The notes under the pieces were generated by a model. It did no database searches and had not been told where the DNA came from. It saw nothing but the letters and a program-made list of their open reading frames with translations. This document shows positions 17,002 through 25,645 of a stretch of 64,000 nucleotides of DNA, piece by piece (position 1 is the stretch's first letter; every line of letters begins with the position of its first letter). The DNA is taken from the NCBI GenBank assembly GCA_965116935.1, contig OZ220737.1:4464001-4528000 (forward strand). The letters are read 5' to 3'. This DNA comes from VXYL01 sp965116935. Its GTDB lineage: Bacteria > Pseudomonadota > Gammaproteobacteria > Pseudomonadales > Azotimanducaceae. The translations under genes and the position numbers were made by a program.

Positions 17002-18689
17002 TCTTTCGTCGCACCCGGATGCCTGAGCCGCAACACCCGCACGGGCAGCCCTTCCCGCTGAAGTGCGGCGATCCAAAGATGCTGGTTCACTTGCAGCCGA
17101 TCCCCCGGGCCCTTCACCTCAACGAACTCATAGCTGCCGTCCGCGTGGATCAGCGTCAGGTCGGGAAAGCCGGAGCGCGCCTGATCGAGGTCGTCGGTGA
17201 CGATGCGCAACAAGGCTCGAATGTCGTCTTCCGGCATGGCCTCGAACACCGCCGCCGCGGCCTCGGTGGGGAACCGCCGCCAACCGAATAGGCGGTTGGC
17301 GATCCCGCGTGCCTGCCGCTCCACACGAACGAGCCTCGGCTTGAGGGGTGACGCCAGCGGGTCCTCGCAAGATTCCCGCCTGGCGGCGAAGAAATCCGGC
17401 CAGAAAAGGTCCCGAGGCCCGGTCTGAAACGGGTTGGTGAAGGCACCCGGCACCGGCGCGAAGATCCACTCCCAATAGGCCAGCGCAAACAGCGCCATCG
17501 GCAGGTGGTTCTCCGTGTGCCAGCCGACACCGCCTGCCGCCGTGAGCATCGTGAGCGCGGTCTGTTCCACTCCGGCACTCGCCGGCGCGAAATCCGGCGG
17601 AAGCTCCCTATCGAAATAGGGTGCCGGCCGCGGCGAGAAGCAACCGAATCGGTGGGCGAAATCGCGTTCGAGAGCAGACCTTGGCGCGTCGAGGATTGCC
17701 CGCTTCATGCCGGCCACAGCGCGCTCGTCGCTGAGCCGCTTCAAGATGCGCGTGCGCCGTTCGCGCCCCGGCGGCAGCGACGAGCGGGTGTAGCACGCGA
17801 GGGCCAAGTCAAACTCGCCGGCTCGCTCCAGGCCCCGGCCCAGGTGGTTCAGGATGCGGCTGCGCCGACGTTCCAAGGCGCGGTCGTCGCTCGGCAGCCA
17901 AAGCGCCTCTAGGACGGGGCGTGCCAGGTCCGGGTCCGGGCGCGGGCCCAACTCATGCACGAGGGCGCTGAGTTCCTGCAAGGCCAGGGTGCGCTGCAAT
18001 GCCTCCCGGTCCGGAAACTGCCGATTGGCGCGGGTGATGGACACCTCGGCGTAGCGGTGCACGCCCAAGTCGCGCAGCACGAATGTCGTCAGGTCTAGGT
18101 GCGGATTGCCGAAAAACAGCAGTTGGTAGAGACCAAGCACCTCCGGGGTTGCAAGGCCTAGCCACGGCGCGTGCGAGGCCACTCGCTCCAGAACCTCCTC
18201 CTCGGCATGGCGGTCAAGCGCAAACCCCATCTGCTGCGACTTGTTGCCCCGCGGCAGGTCTGCAAACGCGACGCACAGTTCGCCGAGGCGCAGCAGGCGA
18301 ACGACATCCTCGGCGGGCGCCGCCGGGCAACGCTCAATCAGGCATGCCTCGGCAAGTTCGTAGAGGGCCGCATCCCGCCGAGGCACCTCCGGGTAGTCAA
18401 GCGCATCGACGCGAACCAACGGCCCCTTGCGCGTGACGATACGGGCAAACAGTCGTTGCGCAGCCGGCGATGCCGCCGCGAGACGCTCGCCCCACGCCCT
18501 TTCTTCTTCTGTCAGGAGATCGCTGTAGAGCTCCTGGACATGCGTCACCACCTTGAGCAGGTTGCCGGCGTAGTAGTGCGGCGGCGGCGCCTCGAGCGGG
18601 GTCAACAACGTCCGCTGCCGCTCCCTCGGCAGAGTCGTCGATACACCCCCGTTTCCGCTCACGTTCGATAGTGTATTCTTGTCCAGCAT
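16998..18689 (-). CDS. FAN1-type VRR-NUC structure-specific nuclease
   Basis: A 563-aa protein. The C-terminal ~110 residues are a VRR-NUC domain with the catalytic set E...FPDLTLIHADGSYEFVEVKGPGDRLQVNQHLWIAAL (PD...ExK...Q). The upstream part is helical with TPR-like repeats (residues about 250-330) and an N-terminal SAP-like region, as in bacterial FAN1 homologues. FAN1 cuts 5' flaps and helps repair interstrand crosslinks. The annotated ATG at 18689 leaves only 29 bases before the divergent gene at 18719. An internal start near 18644 would leave room for promoters, and the first ~15 residues (MLDKNTLSNVSGN) look non-native. The gene is coupled to the downstream helicase. Confidence 0.9.
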   Translation of the reverse strand: MLDKNTLSNVSGNGGVSTTLPRERQRTLLTPLEAPPPHYYAGNLLKVVTHVQELYSDLLTEEERAWGERLAAASPAAQRLFARIVTRKGPLVRVDALDYPEVPRRDAALYELAEACLIERCPAAPAEDVVRLLRLGELCVAFADLPRGNKSQQMGFALDRHAEEEVLERVASHAPWLGLATPEVLGLYQLLFFGNPHLDLTTFVLRDLGVHRYAEVSITRANRQFPDREALQRTLALQELSALVHELGPRPDPDLARPVLEALWLPSDDRALERRRSRILNHLGRGLERAGEFDLALACYTRSSLPPGRERRTRILKRLSDERAVAGMKRAILDAPRSALERDFAHRFGCFSPRPAPYFDRELPPDFAPASAGVEQTALTMLTAAGGVGWHTENHLPMALFALAYWEWIFAPVPGAFTNPFQTGPRDLFWPDFFAARRESCEDPLASPLKPRLVRVERQARGIANRLFGWRRFPTEAAAAVFEAMPEDDIRALLRIVTDDLDQARSGFPDLTLIHADGSYEFVEVKGPGDRLQVNQHLWIAALQREGLPVRVLRLRHPGATKE

Positions 18690-18718
18690 TTTGTGCCAAC
18701 CGGAGGGGAACGAAGAGC

Positions 18719-19849
18719 ATGAAGGTCACCGGCATCGAAACCATCGTCATCGACAACATCCCGCCCTACCGTGGCGGTCGGCAATGGCTCTTCATCAAGC
18801 TCCTCACCGACGAAGGGCTCATCGGCCTCGGCGAGCGCCCCACGGGCCACGCGGCAGACCTCCGCTCCCAAATCCAAATGCTCGAATCCATGTGCGAGGA
18901 GTTCGTCGTCGGCCAGTCGCCCTTCGACGTGGAGAAGCTCTGGCAGCGCATCTACGGTACCCGCCACGACTACCGCCATCCCAGCCTCTACGCCACGCCC
19001 GCCATCTCCGCCATCGAGATGGCGCTTTGGGACCTCATCGGCAAGGCCACAGGCCAGCCCATCTACAACCTTCTGGGCGGGCAGTACCACGACAAGCTGC
19101 GCGCCTACGCCTACATGCCCGCCGAAGGCATCTGGGAGAACCCGGAAAAGGCTGGCGAGGTGGCCGCAAAGCTGGTGGAAGAAGGCAACACGGCCTGCAA
19201 GATCGACCCGTTCATGCCGCTCTTCCCACTGCCTCGCGACATTCCGCTCAAGGACCTCAAGCATGCCGCCCGCATCTTCCGCGCCATCCGCGACGCCGTG
19301 GGCGACGAGCTCGAAATCGGCATCGGCACCCACGGCCAGTTCAGCACCTCCGGCGCCATCCGCGCGGCGAAGGTGCTCGAGGAGTTCCACCCCTTCTGGT
19401 TCGAGGAGCCCGTGCCGCCGGAAAACGTGGACGAGATGGCCCGCGTCGCCCGCCAGACCAGCATCCCCATCGCCACCGGCGAGCGCCTCGCCACCAAGTA
19501 CGAGTTCGCGCAGATCCTGAACAAGCAAGCCGCCGGCATCATCCAGCTAGACGTGGGTCAGTGCGGCGGCATCCTCGAATCGAAGAAGATCGCCGGCATG
19601 GCCGAAGCCCACTTCGCCATGATCGCCCCGCACATGTACGTCGGCCCCATCGCCGCCGCCGCAGCCGTCCACGTGGACACCTCATCGCCGAACTTCCTGA
19701 TCCAGGAGTACAACGGCGACTCCCTCCACAACGATATCTTCGTCGACCCCATCCGCTTCCAGCAGGGCTTCATCACCCCACCAACGGCCCCGGGCCTGGG
19801 GCTCGAACTGAACGAGGAAATGGTCGCCAAGCACCGCGCGGACAAGTAG
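18719..19849 (+). CDS. Mandelate racemase/muconate lactonizing enzyme family protein
   Basis: A 376-aa enolase-superfamily enzyme, probably an acid-sugar dehydratase. It has the N-terminal capping domain (residues 1-125, including a 20s loop) and the barrel with the metal ligands spaced in the usual way: EIGIGTHGQFSTSGAI after strand 3, HPFWFEEPVPPENVDEM (Glu of strand 4), IATGERL (Glu of strand 5), and the C-terminal APHMYVGPIAAAAAVH (His of the dyad). Members abstract an alpha proton of a carboxylate substrate. The precise sugar acid cannot be told. CGGAGGGG lies nine bases before the ATG. It is transcribed divergently from the FAN1 operon. Confidence 0.88.
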   Translation: MKVTGIETIVIDNIPPYRGGRQWLFIKLLTDEGLIGLGERPTGHAADLRSQIQMLESMCEEFVVGQSPFDVEKLWQRIYGTRHDYRHPSLYATPAISAIEMALWDLIGKATGQPIYNLLGGQYHDKLRAYAYMPAEGIWENPEKAGEVAAKLVEEGNTACKIDPFMPLFPLPRDIPLKDLKHAARIFRAIRDAVGDELEIGIGTHGQFSTSGAIRAAKVLEEFHPFWFEEPVPPENVDEMARVARQTSIPIATGERLATKYEFAQILNKQAAGIIQLDVGQCGGILESKKIAGMAEAHFAMIAPHMYVGPIAAAAAVHVDTSSPNFLIQEYNGDSLHNDIFVDPIRFQQGFITPPTAPGLGLELNEEMVAKHRADK

Positions 19850-20000
19850 GGACAACCCTTAAGCACGAAGGGCGAAGTATCTCAAGGGCGCGACGCGCGG
19901 CGCGCCGGCAGAATGCCTTCCACTTGAAACCCGAAAGTGGTCAACTCCCCGCACTCACAAATCAATGGGCTGGGCTGGTGGCCTTAGGAGGAGACAGCGC

Positions 20001-20798
20001 ATGAAAGCCATTCGGAGCTTCGGCATCGCCGTGGTCATGGTCGGCGGCTTCGGCATCGCGGCCGATGAAGCGGCGGCAGCCGCGGAACTATGCGTTGATA
20101 TGGGGCCGCAGGCGCCGCGTGACATCGGCAATCCCCTTGGACGCAATGACGAGGCGTTTGTGCTGGCGCCGGCGCCGAGCGAAATGAACCTGTGCAACAT
20201 CCACACGCACACCAACGCCGAGCACAAGGGGCCGGGGTTCAGCATTTTCGTCAGCGGCGAGGATGACGGCGGTTATGCGTGCAACGAGACGCCGAGTTTG
20301 AGCGAGGCGGAGCTTGTTCCGGCGCCGGGCGCGTACCACGGTGTGGCGCCGGGCGAGACGCTCGAAGTGCATTGGGTTCACACATCCTGCGACGCGACAC
20401 CCGGCGAAAGCCTGGCGGCGTGTGTGCCGGAGGCGTGTGCCGATCCGTTGCTGCGGGTGGAGACGCAGGTGTTTCTGGTCGTCAACGACCCGGATGCGCT
20501 CGACTTCATGGCGATGGCCTACGGCGGCAACGTCGTTGATGGCCGCCACCAGGCCAAGTCGCTGCCTTCCACTACCGGCGAACCCGTGCTGTACCGCGGC
20601 TCCACCACCGGCCCCTCCTACGACCAGAGCAAATGCTCCCCCGCCCGCGTGACGTGGAGCGTGCGGCCCCAATGCGCGAAGCTCGACATCCACTCCCTGC
20701 ACCGCTGGGCCGAGCAAGGCAACGCCTTCAACGAAACCCACTCCCACGGCGTTCGGCAACTCGTGACGGCACTGGAACTGCTCGCACCCATCGACTAG
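20001..20798 (+). CDS. Delta-class carbonic anhydrase-like secreted protein
   Basis: A 265-aa protein with a signal peptide (about residues 1-27, ending AAAAAELC). The mature domain has the delta-CA pattern: NLCNIHTHTNAEHKGPGFSIF supplies two zinc His, and TLEVHWVHTSCD the third His plus a Cys. Pairs of Cys (CVPEACADP, SKCSP, PQCAK) suggest disulfides as in the diatom enzymes. Carbonic anhydrases interconvert CO2 and bicarbonate; this one would act in the periplasm. GGAGGAG precedes the ATG, and the frame upstream is open but featureless. It stands alone with no transporter or urease neighbour. Confidence 0.8.
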   Translation: MKAIRSFGIAVVMVGGFGIAADEAAAAAELCVDMGPQAPRDIGNPLGRNDEAFVLAPAPSEMNLCNIHTHTNAEHKGPGFSIFVSGEDDGGYACNETPSLSEAELVPAPGAYHGVAPGETLEVHWVHTSCDATPGESLAACVPEACADPLLRVETQVFLVVNDPDALDFMAMAYGGNVVDGRHQAKSLPSTTGEPVLYRGSTTGPSYDQSKCSPARVTWSVRPQCAKLDIHSLHRWAEQGNAFNETHSHGVRQLVTALELLAPID

Positions 20799-21103
20799 GC
20801 AGCGCGCCGGCAACGTCGAGAGGCCCTTCCCGTTGCGAGCAAGGTCGTGAGGGAAGCCTGCGAAAGAGGCCACCGTTCCCGCACGAAGCAGTGGCTCAAT
20901 GCGGGCCAGGACGAACCAGGATCTTGCACCGAGGGCCTTCGTAAGGCGCGGCGCTCAAGCTGACTTGACGTGTTGCCGGTCTCGGCCAACAGCAGTTCCG
21001 GTGCCGCGGCACCATCGATCGCCAGAGTTGCCGACGCCCGCCGACCGTCCGGGCCCTGATCTACCAGCGCCGCCACGAGAGGCGGACGCGTCGATCATTA
21101 TCG
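20799..21103. other. Gap without a supported gene
   Basis: About 305 bases between convergent genes. ORFs on both strands are short and have no recognisable content, and no clear hairpin terminator with a T-run was found. Confidence 0.4.
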
Positions 21104-21976
21104 TCACCTTCGATCGGCGTCACGAGCCTTCAGAATCTCCGAGGCGGGAACGGTCTTGCCGATGGTCCGCTTGAAGACCGGGGCGCGCTTGTTCAGGAAC
21201 GCGTCCACGGCTTCGGCGTGTTCTGCGGAGGCGAATGCCTTGGCTAGCTCTTCGCCTTCGCGGCGCTGCACTTCGGCGATGTCGGTTTCGGAGCCGTTCT
21301 TCGTGAGGAGCTCCTTCACCCAGCGCAGGTGTGGCGACGGGTTCGCCGCCATCTCGCGCGCCAGTGCCCGAGCCTCGGCAATCAGGTCGTCGTGCTCTGC
21401 AAGTCGGTCCGCGAGGCCCAAGGCAAAGGCTTCCGCGCCGTCGTAGAGCCGGCCAGTCAGGCACATCTCGCTAGCCCGACCAAACCCGACCCGCTGCACG
21501 AGGAAATGCGAACTCGCGAGTTCTGGGGTCACGCCCATCTTCACGAATGCGAGGCCAAACTTCGCCTGCTTCGAGGCGATGATTACGTCCATCGGCAGCA
21601 TCATGGTGACGCCCACGCCGACCGCCGGACCGTTGACGGCGGCGATGATCGGCTTGGAGGAACGCACGAGGTCAATCCAGTTGGAGGAGGTCTGCCGCTC
21701 CTCCCCTTGGAGGCGGTTTTTGGAGCCCTCAGCTTGGGGGTGCGCGAGGGGCTTCCCCTCGCTAGAGAAGTTGTCACGGATGTCGGCGCCGGCGCAGAAG
21801 CCGCGTCCGGCACCGGTGACCACCATGGCACCCACGGCAGGATCGTCGTTGCAGGCCGAGATGGCCTCGTCCAGCTCGTGGTGCATCTGACCGGTCCAGG
21901 CGTTCAGCCGATCCGGCCGGTTCAGAGTGATGGTGGCGACATCATCCTCGACATCGACCAAGATGGTCTCGTACAT
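21104..21976 (-). CDS. Enoyl-CoA hydratase/isomerase family protein
   Basis: A 290-aa crotonase-fold protein. It adds water to, or isomerises, 2-enoyl-CoA esters in fatty-acid or aromatic-acid breakdown. Core motifs are ITLNRPDRLNAW, VVTGAGRGFCAGADI (oxyanion-hole Gly), KPIIAAVNGPAVGVGVTMMLPMDVIIAS and AKFGLAFVKMGVTPELASSHFLVQRVG. The Glu of VTPE is in the general position of catalytic Glu164. An insertion of about 20 residues (GEERQTSSNWIDLVRSS region) precedes the second oxyanion strand. It is a single gene with the ATG at 21976. Confidence 0.92.
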   Translation of the reverse strand: MYETILVDVEDDVATITLNRPDRLNAWTGQMHHELDEAISACNDDPAVGAMVVTGAGRGFCAGADIRDNFSSEGKPLAHPQAEGSKNRLQGEERQTSSNWIDLVRSSKPIIAAVNGPAVGVGVTMMLPMDVIIASKQAKFGLAFVKMGVTPELASSHFLVQRVGFGRASEMCLTGRLYDGAEAFALGLADRLAEHDDLIAEARALAREMAANPSPHLRWVKELLTKNGSETDIAEVQRREGEELAKAFASAEHAEAVDAFLNKRAPVFKRTIGKTVPASEILKARDADRR

Positions 21977-22035
21977 GCGGTTTCTCCGTCGTTTGGCTGG
22001 CTCCTAACGAGCCACTGATGGATCAAGTCGGTTCC

Positions 22036-22156
22036 TTGGAGGGAGGGCATCTTGCCCTCCAGCCCCGCCGCAAGGCGCGTTTGTCCGGACGGAACCTGCA
22101 ACCCAAGGATTCAGCGCCCTTTCGGGCGCTAGGAAGGGCAAGATGCCCTCCCCCCG
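22036..22156. repeat. Inverted hairpin pair, family A (REPIN-like)
   Basis: One hairpin unit, TTGGAGGGAGGGCATCTTGC..., at 22036-22060 is followed by a GC hairpin (GCCGCAAGGCGC). A second unit in inverted orientation lies at 22130-22156 (AGGAAGGGCAAGATGCCCTC...). The pair fills the gap between the enoyl-CoA hydratase and the 516-aa gene. Confidence 0.85.
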
Positions 22157-22186
22157 AGGAGAAAGCCGGCAACCGCCAATCCCCCC

Positions 22187-23737
22187 TTAAGCAGCTAGAA
22201 GCTCCTTGGCCTGCGTGTAGATGCCGTGCTCGCGGCCGAGATGGATGATCGCGGCCGACTTTGCCGCCGCCACCATATGCAGCCACCGGAACGGCGCGCG
22301 GGTGGTCTCGTATTCGTCCGCGATGGCCTGGAAGTGCTTGAGCGAGTGCATCTCGGTGAAGTCGTCGCGGCAGGCGATTTCGGCGAAACGCTCGAAATAC
22401 CTGCCGGCGTCGTAGCCAAGCTCGGCGTACTGCCGCGCCAGCGCCACCGTATGCTTGACGCTGTCCGGCGCGGTGGTCATGGCGACGCCGATCTTGCGCC
22501 AGTCGAGCCAAGGCTGGCCTTCTACGCTCTCGACGATGGCATCGAGCAGCGCACCCTCGCCCAGGTGCGGCAGCGATGCAGTCAGGCCATCGTCCAGGTG
22601 GTCGTGCCAGTTCAACATGCGTTCCGCGAGCAGCACTTCTGGGCCGGTGAAGCCCGTCAGCAGCGCCAGAATGCGGTTGCGCTTGCCGATTCCGGGGCAG
22701 CGCAAGAGAAAGCGCCGGTTGTTGGTGCCGGTGTGCAGGTGCGAGTCCATCGGGTTGCCGTAGCTGGTGCTGACGTATGCCGCCGCAGCACCCACCGAGA
22801 GCGCTTCGCCAGCGCCCTCGAAGGAAAGCCCGTCCGCCAGCGCCTTCGCCATCGGCTCGATGTTGTCGAGGTAGTTGAGCCGCCGGCCCATGGACATGCC
22901 GAGTTGCCCAATCGTCTCGGCTTCGCCCACGTTCGAGCGCTCCGGAATGTCCCGATCCACGAGCCCGTATTCCTCGATCAACTTCTCCACATCGGCAAAG
23001 TCGTAGCCGTTGCGAATCAGCCGCGAGGCCCTGCGCGCCTGATAGCGCACCGCCGGCCGGAACAGCACCGGCGCCCACTCCTGGCCGATGTGCTCGGTCG
23101 CCCGCGCCGTGTACACGGGGTAGATGAAGTTGTGGTCGTCGTGGCCGTTGCGGGCGATGGCGAGAGGAAGAAGCTGATCAAGCGCCTCCCCGGGCGACAG
23201 CCGCTCCAGGAGCCAGACGAAGTAATGCTCGGCAGATGCCGGTTCCAGCGCCCGCAGGCTCTTGTGGAACGCGCCCAGCGTCGCCTGCACCTCGTCCTCG
23301 GCGTCGAGCGCCTCCCGCGACACGCCCTCGGCAAGCTCCGCATCGGATATGTGGTAGCTGCGAACTCCGCCGGGGTTGCCGGGCATGGGTTCGATGGCCG
23401 GCATCAGATAGGGCCCCATCGTCGGCGAATGCACGTGGTTGTTGCACAGCGCCGTGTGTTGCAGCACAGGCAGATAGCCGCTCTCGCCGGGCAGCCGCCG
23501 CGACACTTCGTGCACCGCATGAACTCCGCAGATGGGGTGCAGCGGGCCACCGTGATGCTGCGAGGGAAGCTCCGTGGAACGCACCACCGCCAGCGCGTTC
23601 GCCGCAAGGATGTCCCGCACCGGCAACCCATCGCGCAACTTCGCATAGGTCGCCTCGACGATCTCCTCGGGCGGCGTCTCCTCCACGAAGCGAACGAGCG
23701 CCTCAACCTCGGGGCGAAACTGGATCGGCTCGAACAT
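22187..23737 (-). CDS. Uncharacterised His-rich protein, 516 aa
   Basis: A 516-aa soluble protein with no family that can be named with confidence. There is no signal peptide or membrane segment. The N-terminal third carries His-rich blocks: ELPSQHHGGPLHPICGVHAVHEV, QHTALCNNHVHSPTMGPYLMPAIEP, and later NGHDDHNFIYPVYTARATEHIGQEW. The C-terminal part has GNPMDSHLHTGTNNRRFLL and NWHDHLDDGL. The density of His next to Asp, Glu and Cys suggests a metal enzyme. GGGAGG five bases before the ATG at 23737 decides the start; the longer upstream frame is not homologous. It lies upstream of the enoyl-CoA hydratase and downstream of the aldolase gene, so it may share a catabolic role. Confidence 0.55.
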   Translation of the reverse strand: MFEPIQFRPEVEALVRFVEETPPEEIVEATYAKLRDGLPVRDILAANALAVVRSTELPSQHHGGPLHPICGVHAVHEVSRRLPGESGYLPVLQHTALCNNHVHSPTMGPYLMPAIEPMPGNPGGVRSYHISDAELAEGVSREALDAEDEVQATLGAFHKSLRALEPASAEHYFVWLLERLSPGEALDQLLPLAIARNGHDDHNFIYPVYTARATEHIGQEWAPVLFRPAVRYQARRASRLIRNGYDFADVEKLIEEYGLVDRDIPERSNVGEAETIGQLGMSMGRRLNYLDNIEPMAKALADGLSFEGAGEALSVGAAAAYVSTSYGNPMDSHLHTGTNNRRFLLRCPGIGKRNRILALLTGFTGPEVLLAERMLNWHDHLDDGLTASLPHLGEGALLDAIVESVEGQPWLDWRKIGVAMTTAPDSVKHTVALARQYAELGYDAGRYFERFAEIACRDDFTEMHSLKHFQAIADEYETTRAPFRWLHMVAAAKSAAIIHLGREHGIYTQAKELLAA

Positions 23738-23879
23738 GACCACCTCCCAAACGCGCACCCCAATCCGCAGGATGCGAACCGCCAGAGAATAGCAGCCTCG
23801 CGTGGCCAGCGCCCTCAAGGGTGCGTCGACAGCCGCAGGTGCGAACTGCCAGCGGACGGTTGGACAACCCCAGCGGGGG

Positions 23880-24668
23880 TCAGTAGCCGCTGCCCTCGCG
23901 CTGTTTCTCCGCCGTTTGCTTCGCCTCCGCGAGTTCCGACGCCGCGAGCCGCGCCATGAAACCGCCATCCGAGCCGAGGTTCACGAGGTTGAAGCCTTGC
24001 TCCAAGTACTGCTGCGTGCGCTCAAGGCTGCCGGTATGGATGCCGGCGGCGATGCCGTGCTTCTGACACGTCGCAAGAATCTTTGCCACGGTGTCGATGT
24101 GCAGTTGCTCGTCGTCCTGCCCGGGCTTCAGGCCCAAGGCGAAGGCGAGATCGGCCGGGCCGATGTATATGGCATCGAGGCCGGGCGTGGAGGCGATCTC
24201 CTCGAGATTCTCGATGCCTTCGGCCGTCTCCACCATCGCGATGCAGGCCATTTGGTCATTGGCTTGGTGCATGTAGCCGCGACCGCCGTACATGGCAGCG
24301 CGGATGGGACCGAAGGAACGCTGTCCGTCCGGCGGATAGCGGCAGGCGGAGACGGCAAGGGCCGCCTCCTCGCGATTGTTCACCATCGGCACGATGACGC
24401 CGAATGCACCGGCGTCGAGCGCCTTCATGATCTCGTAGGGCTCGTTCCAGGGCACTCGCACGAACGGCATGGTGTCGCTGGTCGAGATGGCCGGCAGCAT
24501 GTAGGTGAGATCGTCGTAGCTCAACATCCCGTGCTGCAAGTCGATGCACAGCCAGTCGAAACCGAGCCCGGCCAGGGTCTCCGCCGTGTAGGCATTGCCA
24601 ATCGAAAGCCAGCCGCCGACCGTCTGCCCACCAGTCCGCCACGCGGCAAGCGCCTTGTTCTCTCTCAT
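23880..24668 (-). CDS. HpcH/HpaI-family class II aldolase
   Basis: A 262-aa protein of the metal-dependent pyruvate-aldolase family (2-dehydro-3-deoxyglucarate or 4-hydroxy-2-oxoheptanedioate aldolase type). The motifs are WLSIGNAYTAETLAGLGFDWLCIDLQHG (His base), PFVRVPWNEP (Arg for the pyruvate carboxylate), VIVPMVNNREEA, MVETAEGIENLEEI (metal Glu) and IYIGPADLAFALG (metal Asp). These cleave 2-oxo acids to pyruvate and an aldehyde; the actual substrate is unknown. The gene is separated by 142 bases from the 516-aa gene and could be co-transcribed with it. Confidence 0.92.
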   Translation of the reverse strand: MRENKALAAWRTGGQTVGGWLSIGNAYTAETLAGLGFDWLCIDLQHGMLSYDDLTYMLPAISTSDTMPFVRVPWNEPYEIMKALDAGAFGVIVPMVNNREEAALAVSACRYPPDGQRSFGPIRAAMYGGRGYMHQANDQMACIAMVETAEGIENLEEIASTPGLDAIYIGPADLAFALGLKPGQDDEQLHIDTVAKILATCQKHGIAAGIHTGSLERTQQYLEQGFNLVNLGSDGGFMARLAASELAEAKQTAEKQREGSGY

Positions 24669-24744
24669 GGATGTTCACCCTCCGGAAAAGCGGCGAACCC
24701 TAACACGCCATCAATTTGAGGCAGCGTTGGCAATTGCCGGGCCA

Positions 24745-24867
24745 TCAGGCACCAACGGGCACGAGTGCTTCGTCCTCAATGAGTCGCTCCATCGCTAGGT
24801 CTGCGGTGGCCGAGGACTCATCAGGAAAGCACCAGCACGCCGTCACCGACGCGTCTAGGACAATCAC
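24745..24867 (-). pseudogene. PIN-domain (VapC) toxin stub
   Basis: From a GTG at 24867 that overlaps the antitoxin-like stop (GTGA), 40 codons read VIVLDASVTACWCFPDESS and continue to VPVGA before TGA. This is the first beta strand of a PIN domain with the conserved Asp. The rest of the toxin, including the other catalytic acids, is missing. It is a truncated VapC that once paired with the antitoxin segment now fused to DUF1643. Confidence 0.65.
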
Positions 24868-25619
24868 CACCCGAGCTTCCGTCTTTCGTCGCGTGCGCGC
24901 AGCAACTCATCGAGCGGGACAGATGGACGCAGCGCCCGCCTAGCCTTCAAGCGTTCGATCACCACACGTCGATCGGTAGGGCTCTCGACCTCGACCCCAC
25001 GTGCCTCCACACCCACACGGCCAACGTCTCGGAGGACATCCTGCAGTTCTTCCGACAGAGAGTATGACTCCAAGCTCTCGAATGTCAGGCATTCGCGTCG
25101 ATTGGGTCCATGCAACGCCTGCGGACTCGGGTGCAAAGGTGTGCTGTCCGGGTTTAGACGAAGGCATTTCAGTTCCAAACCGTCCCGATGCAGTGCCGTC
25201 CGAAACCAAAGGGATCGATCCTTGAGGTGGCACGCGTGCTTCCCGGTGCCTCCCCAAGCGGCAACGCGCAAATCGGCCTCGCGTGCCGCCGCCATCAGGA
25301 ACTGGTTCGTCAATGGACCGACCGGATCAGCGGCTCCCCTAAGTTGCGCAGGGTCGGTGGCAACCATTGAGAACAGGTTCGTGACGATCAGATTCGCGAA
25401 CCCCCATTGACTCGCAAGCCACTCGCAACTGCGAACCGTGGGGTCGCTTTGTAAGCGGTCCGCCGTAGACGGGTTCAACAGGATGAAGTTGACCGTCCCC
25501 CGCTGCGCGCGCGCCTCGTTGGGAATGCAGAGCCGTCGCAACTCGTAGCGATAGCGGCGATCATGCGACCAGCAAGGCTCGGGGTTGCAAGTGGACAGGG
25601 GCTGCATCGGCATCGCCAT
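24864..25619 (-). CDS. DUF1643 protein fused to an antitoxin-like C-terminus
   Basis: A 251-aa protein in two parts. Residues about 20-165 are DUF1643: RYELRRLCIPN, VNFILLNPSTADRLQSDPTVRSCEWLA, FANLIVTNLFSMVATDPAQL, VAAWGGTGKHA and LRLNPDSTPLHP. DUF1643 proteins are usually about 160 aa and uncharacterised. Residues about 185-251 (SYSLSEELQDVLRDVG to IERLKARRALRPSVPLDELL) look like the C-terminal half of a VapB/Phd-type antitoxin. They abut a PIN-toxin stub, as an antitoxin should. The simplest reading is a deletion that joined two genes in frame. Whether the antitoxin half still folds is unknown. Confidence 0.65.
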   Translation of the reverse strand: MAMPMQPLSTCNPEPCWSHDRRYRYELRRLCIPNEARAQRGTVNFILLNPSTADRLQSDPTVRSCEWLASQWGFANLIVTNLFSMVATDPAQLRGAADPVGPLTNQFLMAAAREADLRVAAWGGTGKHACHLKDRSLWFRTALHRDGLELKCLRLNPDSTPLHPSPQALHGPNRRECLTFESLESYSLSEELQDVLRDVGRVGVEARGVEVESPTDRRVVIERLKARRALRPSVPLDELLRARDERRKLGW

Positions 25620-25645
25620 CGGATCCCTTTGGGCCCCATCCTACG

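Noticed and set aside
20795..21076. 93-aa minus-strand ORF after the carbonic anhydrase
   Set aside because: No domain, no ribosome-binding site of note; left as unexplained gap.
22226..23959. 577-aa plus-strand ORF
   Set aside because: Antisense of the His-rich 516-aa gene, which has a good ribosome-binding site and normal composition.
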